Below are positions 24,641 through 38,169 of a DNA stretch of 64,000 nucleotides, piece after piece. Position 1 is the first letter of the stretch; each line of letters begins with the position of its first letter. The stretch spans positions 62,001-126,000 of the forward strand of contig NW_027174112.1 of the NCBI RefSeq assembly GCF_000499845.2, given 5' to 3'. The position numbers were made by a program, and so were the translations under genes. This DNA is from Phaseolus vulgaris. Lineage: Eukaryota; Streptophyta; Magnoliopsida; Fabales; Fabaceae. The notes under the pieces are model-generated. The model was not told the origin of the DNA and searched no databases. It was given only the letters and a program-made list of their open reading frames with translations.

Positions 24641-26784
24641 ATGATAAAATGGTATAAATAAATTATAATTGATCCTACTATAAATAATATCAGTGAAAAA
24701 AAGAAAAAAATAGTCATAATAATGTATAATTAAAGACCAATTTTACATTCATTACTATTTTTCATTAACCTATATTTTTCTAGTGAGTAACAAGGAAGAA
24801 CATATCCAATTTTATTTCAATACTAATAAAAGATAATTTTATTACTATTTATTAGAAGGTAGAATTTTAAATAATCATTTAAATAAAATTTTGGACTTTT
24901 AATACATTCATAACCTTGTTTCGTATAAGATATATTACAAGAAAAAATAATTTTAAAAACTATTTTATTATTTTATAAAATAATAAACTAATCATTAATT
25001 TAATTAAAGATTTAAAATAATCCAGACCTATTTTAGAAGAATAATAACTTAATGTACCCGATTTCTGAAAAACTTCTAAAAAAATCATAGCACCCACTTC
25101 TCGGAAATATAATATTTCATTTCCAAATTACAGAGAAAAAAAAGTCAGCTTAATTCATCGTATATTACTATTTTAAATTTTTATTTTCCATCTATCATCC
25201 TTTTATTTTTATTTTTCTATCTAACACTATTTTAAAAGTAAAATAATAAATAAATTATTAAATTAAAAAAATATAATTTTAATTTTGAATGTATTAAAAA
25301 AATAAATATTTATAATGTTTAAAATAGTTAAAAATATAATTAATGAATAAAAAAATAAGTTATTACAAAATAATAAAAAACAATAAACTAAAAATGTGTA
25401 GTTTAAATTTTTTCTTTTAAAAATAAAGAAAATAAAAAATTAAATCCTACAACAACATAAATTGAATCTATAAACAAAAGTTAGTATTTATTATTATTAT
25501 TATTGATGATGTAATCATGTTAATTTCAAGTAAAAAATACAGGACATAATTATTAAAAAACCAAAGTCAATTAGAATTAATTAGCAGTGGGTACAAATAA
25601 TATTGAAGTGTCTACCCTAAATGCAAAATCCTAAAAAAACCTAATATAAATGTTACACTTAATGCTTACAAATGAGAAGAAGAAAAGTGCAAAAATAAAT
25701 AAATATAGAAAATAAAAACAACAATAATAAAAATAAAAACAAAAAATAGAAATAAATAAAGAATGATAGAAAAAAATTAATAACTAAAAACATAAAAGAT
25801 ATAAATAAAGGCAAAACAAAAAAAAGATAAAAATAAAAGATATAAAAAAATAAAATAATAAAAACAAGATAAAGATAAGAGATATAAGACGATACTAAAT
25901 AATTATATCATGTATTTTATAGATTCAACTTTTATAATTATGACTTGTATTTTTTACTTAAAACTAACATGATTACATTATCAATAATAATAAAAATAAA
26001 TATTAATTTATATTTATAAACTTTTATGTTGTTGTAAGGTTTAATTTTTTATTTTTTTCATTCTTTAAAAAAATTTAAACTAAACATTTTTAATTTATTA
26101 TTATTTTTTATTTTGTAAAAACTCATTTCTTTATTCCTTAATAATTATTTTAAACATTAAAAATATTTATATTTTTAATGCATTTAAAATTAAAATTATC
26201 AATTTTAATTAAATTTTTTTTTTAAAGGTGCTAGACAGGGAAATAAAAACAAAAGAATGCTAATAAGAAAAAAAAAAAAAGATAGATAGAAAAATAAAAG
26301 TAGAAATAGTAATATAGGAGAAATTTTAATTGAGTCATGAGTCATGTAATTTTTAAAAAAAATTAAAATAACTTCCATTGCTTAGATTGTTTTAGTGGAT
26401 GTGTGAAGAAGAGGAAAGAAAAAGACATTGAAGTCATCTCTGAGGCAACTCCAAACATATCTTCAAAAGTTATTTTTGTCTCTCTTTTAGAGCTAACAAG
26501 GTCATCTTAAATTTGGTCTATAACATATTAAGATCGATCTTTTGTTGTATGAATTTGTTATATCCTTCATTAGTCAAATTTGACGGAAAGGGTGCTGCGT
26601 GGTTTTAGTTGTTCCATTTAGAGAAACCTTATAAATAATTTTTTATTTACTTGTCCTGTTTATTTTCTAGATCACAAATTTTGGTTCCATACTTTTTGGA
26701 TTTTGGTTCCATACTTTTTGGAGTCGAGTTCTCCCTATTGTGCTAAATTTCGATTTCAACCTTCATTTATATTAATTCTATTAC

Positions 26785-26816
<32 letters not shown>

Positions 26817-28257
26817 ATTATTATTATTATTATTATTAGTGGGCGCTATACATTCACTTTTTTAATTTTTATTATTTATATATAATTATATTTAATATAA
26901 AAATTAATTAAAAGACATTATAAAAAAATTAGTATTATTTATGAATTTTTACTTATAGATTTTAATTTTTCTTGTAGTGAGATGTTAATTAAACTAAATA
27001 ATAAAAAAAATATAAAATTATGATTTTTAAAAGAAACATAAGATATGAAGAAAAAAATTCTTCACCTCACATCTAATATGACATCTCTAAGATTCATTAC
27101 TTACTTTCACTAAGAGATAAAACTACTATTTTTTTCTTTATTTTAGTTTTATATTTTACATACAATCCTGTTTCATTAATTTGAGATTAAAATGCAATAG
27201 TCTCATAAATTTAAATTTAAATGACAACTTTAAATTTTGTTTGATTAAATCATAATGGTATATTGATAAGTGTTGAAGATCTCACATTGACTAAAATTTT
27301 TTTTTTTTTTCTAAATATATAAGTAGTGAATTTTATAAGGTTGAGATAATTTTAGATCAATTTCTTAATATAAAATTAGAGTTATTTAAAAGTTTATCTT
27401 AAGGAAGTAGCTATTGTATTAGTAAAATTTAAATTTAAATTTTTTTATAAAACTAATTTGGATTATTATAACTTATATTTTTATTTAATCTTTATATATT
27501 ATTTTTCAATACTTCCTTGACAAATAGAATTTATTAAAGTTATATATTGTAGTCAGAAACTAAACTAATTTTTGAAGTATACAAAAATGTTTAAAAATAT
27601 AAAGATTAAGAAGATTATATTTTATATAATTATTGGAACAAGTGCTTACATCTTAATTATTATTTTTCATTTTTAGTGCTCAACCTTCTTAATGTTCCTT
27701 TCACCTTGGTGTCACCTTGCATGCCCCAGTAGGAAGAATGATTCATTTAGAAACATAAGTCCATCACAGTTACTCCAAATATAATAAGAATCCCAACACA
27801 GTGGTATCCTAATATTCTCACAGAAACTCAATGTTTTTAATTGCAAGTGCTTGCCTATGTTCGTATGCAAAGTGTCGTTTTCACAAATAAATTTGTAATG
27901 ATATCAAACAACATCGTATTCCCTCTGGGAGGACAGATTGGGACACTGCTATGTTGGTGGGCCATGGTTTGGAATGTTGTTTCTATAAGATGATACACTT
28001 TTATCTGTCCAAACAGAGTCTGTATTTTTTTGATAAAAAAACGAAAAGGAATTTTTTAGCGGGAAAATAGGGGAACTACGAGTTAGATGAGGACAGGATA
28101 ACCTTCAAACAAGAAACTTTCTAGAACTTAGGCCTTGGTCTAATTCAACTCTCAACTCAACCCCCTGTGACAACTAACTATTAACTACTTTTATTTTTAA
28201 ATTTTTCCTTTAAAACATTTCCACACAGTTTCATTACTTCCCTGCCCAACAACTACA
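24641..28257. other. AT-rich intergenic; duplicated block and empty CACTA site
   Basis: Bases 24650-25020 are a copy of the 1190-1830 repeat. Bases 25020-26330 are low-complexity AT-rich DNA. Bases about 27060-28250 duplicate parts of 2200-9760 and lack the CACTA insertion: the uninterrupted AGTTTTATATTTT lies at 27145-27157. AATTTTTCTTGTAGTG at 26964-26979 looks like the outer end of another CACTA-type element with a CACTACAAG terminus; its partner end was not found. Confidence 0.5.
26779..26838. repeat. (TTA)n microsatellite
   Basis: About 20 near-continuous ATT/TTA units, with one unit slipped in the middle. A 60-codon open stretch over it is a by-product of the repeat. Confidence 0.9.
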
Positions 28258-28757
28258 CATGGAAGAGAGCATGAAAAACAGCTAAATGTACCGTGAACCT
28301 GTCCTATAAACTGCATATTCAAGATGGTGACCCTTTAAACAGCTATAAGCAGAATAACAAAGAGAAGCTAAAAGTTATCCCTCAGCATGTAATTTAAGGT
28401 ATTCAATATTGTTAGACTCAAACTGGTGCAGTTCACAATATGCCATTGTTATGTAATTTCTAAGACCACCTCTATCTAGTTTCTTACTCATGTTAAACAA
28501 ATTGACATGCCAAAACTGGAAAATGAGGAAAAGGTGTTCTATTTTAAATGGAGTAAAATATTGTAGTGCTTACTTACAGTTTTTGTTTTGTACCTGTGGA
28601 ATACGTTTGGTGTCTCCCTTGGGATGAATTTTTCACCTAAAAACCATCCCTAAAATTTTCTTCTCATGTTAAAGGGGAAATCGAAGTGACCCTTGATATC
28701 TTTATTTTCTTCTCAATTTTAAGAGATCTGTATGATTTTTTTAATAATTTTTAACAG

Positions 28758-28958
28758 GCTGGAGCTTTAAAATCTGAACCATGGAGATCAAAAGTTGATA
28801 GCCTTTTGATAGTCATTGCAATGGATTCTTTTATGGAAGGAACAGTTTCTGAAGAACCTGCTGCCACTGTCACAGATTTGCAGCTTGCTGCATTGCGGGC
28901 TTTACTAGTATCCTTTCTTTCATTTGCTCGAGAACGACCTCCATATTTTTTCCAGGGT
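28758..28958 (+). pseudogene. Captured exon resembling a RIX1/PELP1-type gene
   Basis: After a clear acceptor (TTTTTAACAG at 28748-28757) comes a plus-strand open stretch reading AGALKSEPWRSKVDSLLIVI, … TDLQLAALRALLVSFLSF, ARERPPYFFQGL. This resembles, from memory, an internal segment of plant PELP1/RIX1-like proteins (ribosome biogenesis, Rix1 complex). The match is from recollection and unverified. At about 28958-28965 the sequence switches abruptly to GLYR1 intron 4 DNA in inverted orientation, and a TGA follows, so this is an isolated exon. A possible neighbouring exon (28327-28395, GDPLNSYKQNNKEKLKVIP) could belong to the same source gene; that is speculative. Confidence 0.5.
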
Positions 28959-28959
28959 C

Positions 28960-30605
28960 TTTGTCTCACCATTTGATGCTAGTAGGACATTGGTTCGCTT
29001 TTTATCTTTTGGCCATTTTCTCTCTCCCACTGCTATTCTAAGTCTTCTGCTGGCCATTGGAAATAGTCATCTATTGGGAGAAATGTGTATGTTCTATAGT
29101 ATTGATACAAGTTCAGTGAAGGAGCAACCATCCTACTTAACCTTTTATAAATTTATTATAAAGGTTAGGCCATGTATTTGCTAGCTGGAAATGTCCCGAT
29201 AGAATTTTGTAAATTAAATGTTTCATACCTTCTTCATCGTATGAGCCCTTCGTAGAACATGTGAATCACCTAGAAATCAGACTTTCCATTGAGCCAAGCC
29301 AAAAACTAAAAGAGAAAGAGAAAAAACATTACTTACTATGTTGTCAGATGTCTGTTGAAGTATGTAGTTTTGACGTTAGGCTTTGTTGATATCGTGTGTT
29401 GGGAGCTGTGACATGTGTAAAATATATGCAGTTTGTGCGTTATTTGTTTTTGTTCAAGTTTAATTAGATTTATTCTTTGATTAGGATTGATTGGTCAAGC
29501 TTTTTGTATTCGCGGTGATGTCTATAATTCTAGCATTGTTCAAAGCTGTATAAATTATACTCTGAGTTTCCTGAAAACAATATTCACATTTCCTCATATT
29601 CAAGTATGTGTGCAAGTGGCCTCATTCAGATTCCTTGTTATGAACTGCTCCATATTGAGGGAAATAAAAGAGCATAAATATGCATTGCGCATCTCTCCAT
29701 ACATTAATGTTGTGGATTCTTTTGACATGCAGGCATTGTATGATGAAGCACTTCCAGCATTTGACATACCGGGGAAGAAGTGTTTCTTTTTGGGTGAGGT
29801 TGGAAATGGTGCAAAAATGAAACTTGTTGTTAACATGATAATGGGCAGCTAATATTTTCCTCCCCTTTTCCTGGCTCTATCATTTTTAATTTGGGAGAGG
29901 GTAGGGTGATTGCAGTATTTTATGAATCAGCAAGAAAGAAATATTCATCCACATTGTACTATTATCAGTATTCCTTCTTTGGCTGCAAGCCCAATGGATT
30001 GCATGTCCATATTTTCTGTCTTGATCTGTGAATCAGTTATTCTCCGTTACAGTATGATGAATTGCTTTCTCTGAGGGACTCACACTAGCTGAAAGAAGTG
30101 GTTTGAACCCTGCAACTCTTCTCTGGTAATTGATTTCAACCACTGAGATTCTTATTGCTACCTTTTGTAGTGCCATTTTAAACACTATTTGGGGAATTTT
30201 TGTGTGCAGGATCTTGGTGCCATAAGTAACGGCATGTTTAAATTGAAAGGACCTACAATACTGCACAATAGTTACTCCCCAGCTATTCCGCTGAAGCACC
30301 AGCAGAAGGACATGAGATTAGCTCTTGCTCTTGGAGATTAAAATGCCGTGTCAATGCCAATAGCAGCTGCAGTAAATGAGGTAAAACTATTTGTCAAGTA
30401 TTTTCATTTTGTGGATCTGTAGCTACTTCTTTAGTTCACATGACTGAAAGTCCAGTGAATATCAGGAGTTGTGCTCAAATTACTGAATTGACTTCATTTG
30501 TTTCTTTACAGAAAAATGATGGAACCCTTTTATTTTTTATATTATGTTTTTATGTTTGATGACTATTATGGAAGTTACTTAAGGTATTACATGAACCAGC
30601 ACCAG
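28960..30605 (+). pseudogene. GLYR1 copy D, inverted fragment (intron 4 to intron 7)
   Basis: This block matches copy C from about 52312 down to 50660, but in the opposite orientation. It holds exon 5 (29733-29848), exon 6 (30053-30125) and exon 7 (30210-30380). Exon 5 still reads [11 protein letters not shown] and [15 protein letters not shown] with the catalytic lysine, but its donor is CT instead of GT (29849-29850). Exon 6 has one inserted T near its start and a 7-base loss near its end. Exon 7 has an in-frame TAA at 30339-30341 where copy C has GAA. Exons 1-4 and 8 are absent. It is a dead fragment left by a rearrangement. Confidence 0.9.
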
Positions 30606-30627
30606 AGATTTGCATGACAGTATTCCT

Positions 30628-30811
30628 GTAGCAGGTGTAGATCCCACATTTTTTAACAGATATGTGGGTCAAAAAATATGTAACCTATTGGAAAAATGTG
30701 GAACCCACGTATCTATTCAAGGGATCCGCTGTAAAAATGTGTAACCCACGTATCTATTAAAAAAATGTGGGATCAGTGTGGAACCCACACGGACTTTGCT
30801 ACAAGAATTTT
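30628..30811. mobile_element. Possible MITE
   Basis: The left end CCTGTAGCA…TAGATCCCACATTTTTTAACAG and the right end, in reverse complement CTTGTAGCAAAGTCCG…GATCCCACATTTTTT, form imperfect inverted ends about 180 bases apart. The interior repeats GTGGAACCCACGTATCTATT-type units. No target duplication could be fixed, and the family was not recognised. It lies just upstream of basic peptide gene 2. Confidence 0.45.
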
Positions 30812-30879
30812 CTTCAACTTTTTTATAAATTACACAACGAGGTCATGTAGCAATCCATACAAGTCCTCGTGTCGGACAG

Positions 30880-31462
30880 ATGGCAGGTGGTAGTAATGGT
30901 CGGAGACATGTTTCCGGCGATGAGACAAAGAATGAGGTGACTTCTAACGTTTATTTCATTACTTGTAATTGATACTGTCATGTAAATTTAAACCTCTGCT
31001 GCTAGTTCATGGATCCTATGTGCTTTGGAACATCATCATATGTGTTCAAAGTGAAAGTGGGGAGATGAGTTTGAACCCTCTTTAAGTAGTGTGTAGGGGG
31101 AAGAGGGAGTGGGGTGACACAGAAAGATAAGAAGAAAATGAAGAGGAAGAAGAGTGAGGAGTAAAGTGGTGGAGAACTGGATCATCCCTGGAGTTTTTTA
31201 TTTTTGACAATTCAAAGTTTCTTCTGTGTACAAATAAAAAGAATACTATTTTTAAAAAACATTTGCAATATGTTTGTTGGCTTAATTTGTAGAGTTGATA
31301 TATATATATTAAAATAAGTGATGAGTTGTTTTTGCAATGAAGATAGGAAAAGGTGAAAGGTGCAGGCGCAACAAATGGACAGTGAAGAAGATATTGGCAT
31401 GGGTGTGGAAGTGGAAGAACAAGAAGAAGGATCAAGTAACTCAAATTCAACATAACGTATAA
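30880..31462 (+). CDS. Small basic peptide gene, copy 2 (2 exons, 58 aa)
   Basis: Exon 1 is 30880-30936 (MAGGSNGRRHVSGDETKNE, donor GAG|GTGACT). Exon 2 is 31343-31462, starting IGKGERCRRNKW and ending at TAA 31460-31462. The frame is open across both exons. Compared with copy 1, the shared part of exon 2 has about three silent and two replacement changes, and the last residues differ (…QIQHNV). The intron is 406 bases. A TATA-like TTTTATAAAT lies at 30821-30830. The upstream sequence differs from copies 1 and 3 because of the possible MITE. The gene sits between the inverted GLYR1 fragment D and the 3' fragment E. Confidence 0.55.
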
Positions 31463-32286
31463 TTATAAGCTGGAGTCAAATAATATGTTGTGATTTGTTT
31501 GCTTTGAATTTGGATTATTACGTATACTTCAGTATTTGGGTTATGAAATTAAGATCTGGAAAATTACCTCATACAAGTTTTTTATGGATTGGAAAATTAG
31601 CAATTTTTCTATTAGAGTATTATATATTAACACTCTCAACAATAAAAACATATCCATCACATTTTAATAAATTAATATTTTATTATTTTTATTTTATTTT
31701 TTAATTTAAAATTATTATTATATTATTATAAATAGTATTAAATATATGTTTTTTTACTGTTCATATGTCAACAAAACTTTTCTCTCTCTTTCTAGCATTT
31801 TGTTAAAGCAAAGAGTAGATAATGTTTGCAATAATTTTGGCATGATTAAAATATGTTTGAGTTTCGCATTGAGGGCTGTTTCATCCTGCGACTCTATTCT
31901 GGTGGCACCTTGTAAATACTTTTTTATTCTTCAATAAGAAAATAAATTAATCTTTAAAATCACACACCATTTTCACCTTCTTCTTCATTCATTTTATCTT
32001 ACCTCAACACCCCCATTTACCTCGACACCCCCATGGACCTCCACTCTTTCTTGCATTGCTTTGTTATTAATTTCAGTATCTTTCGTTTTTTTTCATTTTC
32101 TAAAAACATTTCGGATTATATAAAACATTTCGGATTATATAATTGGGAGATATTTTCAAATCTTGGAAGTGTTTCTTGGGTTTATAAAATTCAGAAGCAA
32201 TTTAATATATATATATATATATATATATATTCAAATTACATAATTTTTTAAAGTCTTTTTTGAAAGTCTTTTTTGAAGTGCTTGTC
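31463..32286. other. Spacer after peptide gene 2
   Basis: Matches the spacer after peptide gene 1 in part (31463-31580 and about 31800-32240 against 15600-16380). It contains an (AT)n run at about 32197-32230. No gene recognised. Confidence 0.5.
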
Positions 32287-32368
32287 TATAAATATACATA
32301 AAGAAAGGCCAATCAAAATACGTTTGATGCCAGCTAGTAGAGACTCATACTCCAAAATTAAAGATGAA
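32287..32368 (-). pseudogene. GLYR1 copy E, 3' flank (left part, split by copia insertion)
   Basis: Matches the 3' flank of copy C at about 50265-50330. The match stops at the target duplication ATGAA (32364-32368), where the copia element begins, and resumes after 37768. Confidence 0.8.
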
Positions 32369-32550
32369 TGTTAATGAACCCATTAGGTAACAGACTACGT
32401 AACCACCTGTGCCTAAGTCTATAGCACTCTGGGCTTTCATTATATAAATACATCAATGTACCCATGTATAGATATAGTAAGAAATATACTGATTCTACTT
32501 TTATCTCTGCACCTTGTCTCTTCTCTCTCATCTCTCTCTTCACCTTCACA
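32369..32550 (+). repeat. Left LTR of copia 1
   Basis: 182 bases, starts TGTTAATG, ends CTTCACA, followed directly by the primer-binding site. The TATTATATAAATACAT-like stretch at 32437-32455 is a likely TATA box. Confidence 0.9.
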
Positions 32551-32563
32551 TGGTATCAAGAGC
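32551..32563 (+). promoter_or_regulatory. Primer-binding site of copia 1
   Basis: TGGTATCAAGAGC, similar to the TGGTATCAGAGC complementary to initiator methionine tRNA used by plant copia elements; one extra A. Confidence 0.85.
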
Positions 32564-32581
32564 TAGTGATTTTTTTTCATC

Positions 32582-34290
32582 ATGCCAATGTCTTCTTCCT
32601 CATCTTCCCTTTCCTCCCCATCGCTTCACACCTTCTCCACTCCTCCCACACTAAAGCTTAATGATGAAAATTTTCTTGCTTGGCGCCAACAGATTCTTGC
32701 GCAGGTTGAAGGGCTTGATCTTCTTCATTTCTTGACTTCTTGTTCTACACCGCCCAATCATCTCACCCCTGGTTCAGGTTCTGTTAATCCCTCTGGTTTT
32801 ATTACTCCCTCAGGTTCTGTTAATCCTGCCTATCTTTTGCACAAACAGCAAGTGATGGCAATGTCATGGAGCTCTTCTTGGATTTGTGATCAAAGGTGCG
32901 GAAGTTATGGATTGAAATGTGCAAGATCCTCCTAGGAGTTGTGGTGATCTTGAAGGTGCATGATGAGTATGGAGTAAGGGAGGTTCGGCCAGCCCTATGG
33001 TAGGTGATGAAGATGAAGATGAAGATTAGGTCCTAGAAACTAGGAAAAAGCAATGTATGACACAATGTTGGCAGCATAACATTACTCTCATTAATCTTCA
33101 AAATACAAGAGCTAGGCATCTCCTTTTATAGGCTAAGGAGGCCATGAATGTTAAGCTAATTTCACATGAAATGTAAGCAAAATGAAATGGAAATGTGAAG
33201 GCACATGGCACATGGACCACATGGCCGACCATGTGAGACAAAGTTCTAGAATGCGCACAAAATCTAGGGTAAATCACATATAAGACAAGTTTATGCTTTC
33301 TAACACTACACTAATTACTAAGCCACCCCTAATGGGCCTCCATGTAGCATGTACAAGGTCTTCTCCCTCCCATCCGTGGCTTGACCCATTTGTGCGTGAA
33401 TATGCTTGGCCATGGACCTAGTGATAGGTCTTAGACGGTCTAGGCTTCCTCCTAGACGCTCCTTGTGTAGCCGCCCCTCCTCTTGTGCTAGACGCTCCCC
33501 TCTTGAGTCTAGACGCTCCTCACATGGTTCTAGACAGTCTAGTCTTGGGTCTTGGCTTCCATGGTGAGGTGAGCTTGGCCCTCCTCCATCAGCAAGACCA
33601 TCTCCTTGTTGCCTGGCTGCTTGCGTCGATGTCCACCTCCATGTTAACTCCGATGGTTGGTCTCTGCACTCCGCACCTTATCTGGGATAAAATCACTGTT
33701 TATTATGCTTCGCATACACGTGCCAAGGTTCGTCAACTGAAACTCCAACTTAAAACTCAGAAACATGAGCGTATTGTTTCCACGTATCTTCTTGCTCTTA
33801 AGCGTGTGGTTGATTCTCTTGCTGCTATTGGATCTCCGATCTCTGACGAAGACCATATCGATGCCATTCTTGATGGTCTCCCTAAAGAATATGACAGTTT
33901 CGTTACGTCTGTCACCTCACGGCTTGATCCTTACACGGTTCAAGATATTGAATCTTTACTTTTGGCTCAAGAAGATCGCTTTGATAAACACAAATTTCTT
34001 GACTCATCTCCTACTCAAGTGCACTTCTCTTCCACCAGTTGGGCACCTTCGTCGTCTTCTACATCTTCATCACGAGGAGGTCGTTCTTCCTCTCGTGCAT
34101 CTTTTCACCATAAGCGTCAGAATTACTCTCGTCCTCCTCACCCTAATTCTTGGAGATCTGTTGCTCCTTCTTTATCTTCTCAACCACGGGTTCAGTGTCA
34201 GTTGTGTTTCAAGTTTGGCCACACAGCTTTAAGATGTTGGACCAGATCTAAAGTTGTTTCTTCTTCACCCATAATTGCTAATACATCTTC
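32582..34290 (+). pseudogene. copia 1 gag, interrupted by a solo LTR
   Basis: Starts MPMSSSSSSLSS at 32582. A UBN2-type gag region follows: LKLNDENFLAWRQQIL before the insertion at 32853-33591, and IWDKITVYYASHTRAKVRQL after it. A zinc knuckle of the form CX2CX4HX4C (CQLCFKFGHTALRC, about 34197-34238) is present. The reading phase before and after the nested insertion is the same once the 5-base target duplication is allowed for, so gag was open when the insertion happened. Confidence 0.85.
32853..33591 (-). mobile_element. Solo LTR nested in copia 1 gag
   Basis: 739 bases with perfect inverted ends TGATGG…CCATCA and a 5-base target duplication GCAAG (32848-32852 and 33592-33596). The features of an LTR read on the minus strand: a TATA-like CCTATAAAAGGAGATGCC (around 33125-33142, reverse complement), then an untranslated leader. 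No internal genes, so it is what is left after recombination between two LTRs. Size and style suggest a Ty3/gypsy LTR, but the family is unproven. Confidence 0.88.
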
Positions 34291-37557
<3,267 letters not shown>

Positions 37558-37572
37558 TAAGTTTAAGGGGGT

Positions 37573-37768
37573 TGTTAATGAACTCATTACGTAACAGACT
37601 ACGTAACTACCAATGCCTAAGTCTATACCATTCTGGACTTTCATTATATAAATACATCAATGTAGCCATGTACAGATATAATAAGAATATATAATAAGAA
37701 ATATATTATTCTAATTTTTTATCTCTGCACCTTGCGTCTTCTCTCTCATCTCTCTCTTCACCTTCAAA
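37573..37768 (+). repeat. Right LTR of copia 1
   Basis: 196 bases, preceded by the purine tract. It is longer than the left LTR mainly through a duplicated AATATATAATAAG-like stretch near 37676-37706. Confidence 0.9.
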
Positions 37769-38168
37769 ATGAATAGGAAAAAAAGTGTTGATATAAACAT
37801 TAATGTCAGTGAATCAGTTGCAATGAGTTGAACTAAACTCGTCTTAACATATTAAGGCTTATTTGTGCAATGGTGTCAAAATTTTAAAAGCTTCATTCAT
37901 TTCAATTAGATTCTATAATAATAACCAATGCTCAAACAGATATTTCAACCCCATGCTTCTGGCCTTCTTGAAAGCCTACAAAAGCATGGTTTTTTAGTAC
38001 CTTATGAAACTTCCATGATAGTCATTAAACATAAAATCATAATATAGAAAATAAAAGGGTTTCATCATTTTTCTGTAAAGAAACAAATGAAGCCAATTCA
38101 GTAAATTGAGCAACACTCGTGATATTCACTGGACTTTCAGTCATGTGAACTAAAGAAGTAGCTACAGA
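37769..38168 (-). pseudogene. GLYR1 copy E, 3' flank, exon 8 fragment and part of intron 7
   Basis: Continues the match to copy C (about 50325-50855). Exon 8 begins at 37975 ([10 protein letters not shown]), but about 130 bases including the stop codon are deleted just below 37946. Similarity ends around 38168, close to where exon 7 should begin. Together with fragment D it probably represents one broken gene copy. Confidence 0.85.
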
Positions 38169-38169
38169 T

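Noticed and set aside
26703..26885. Open stretch with a Leu/Ile run, looking like a membrane segment
   Set aside because: Produced by the (TTA)n microsatellite; no splice sites or homologous copy support it.
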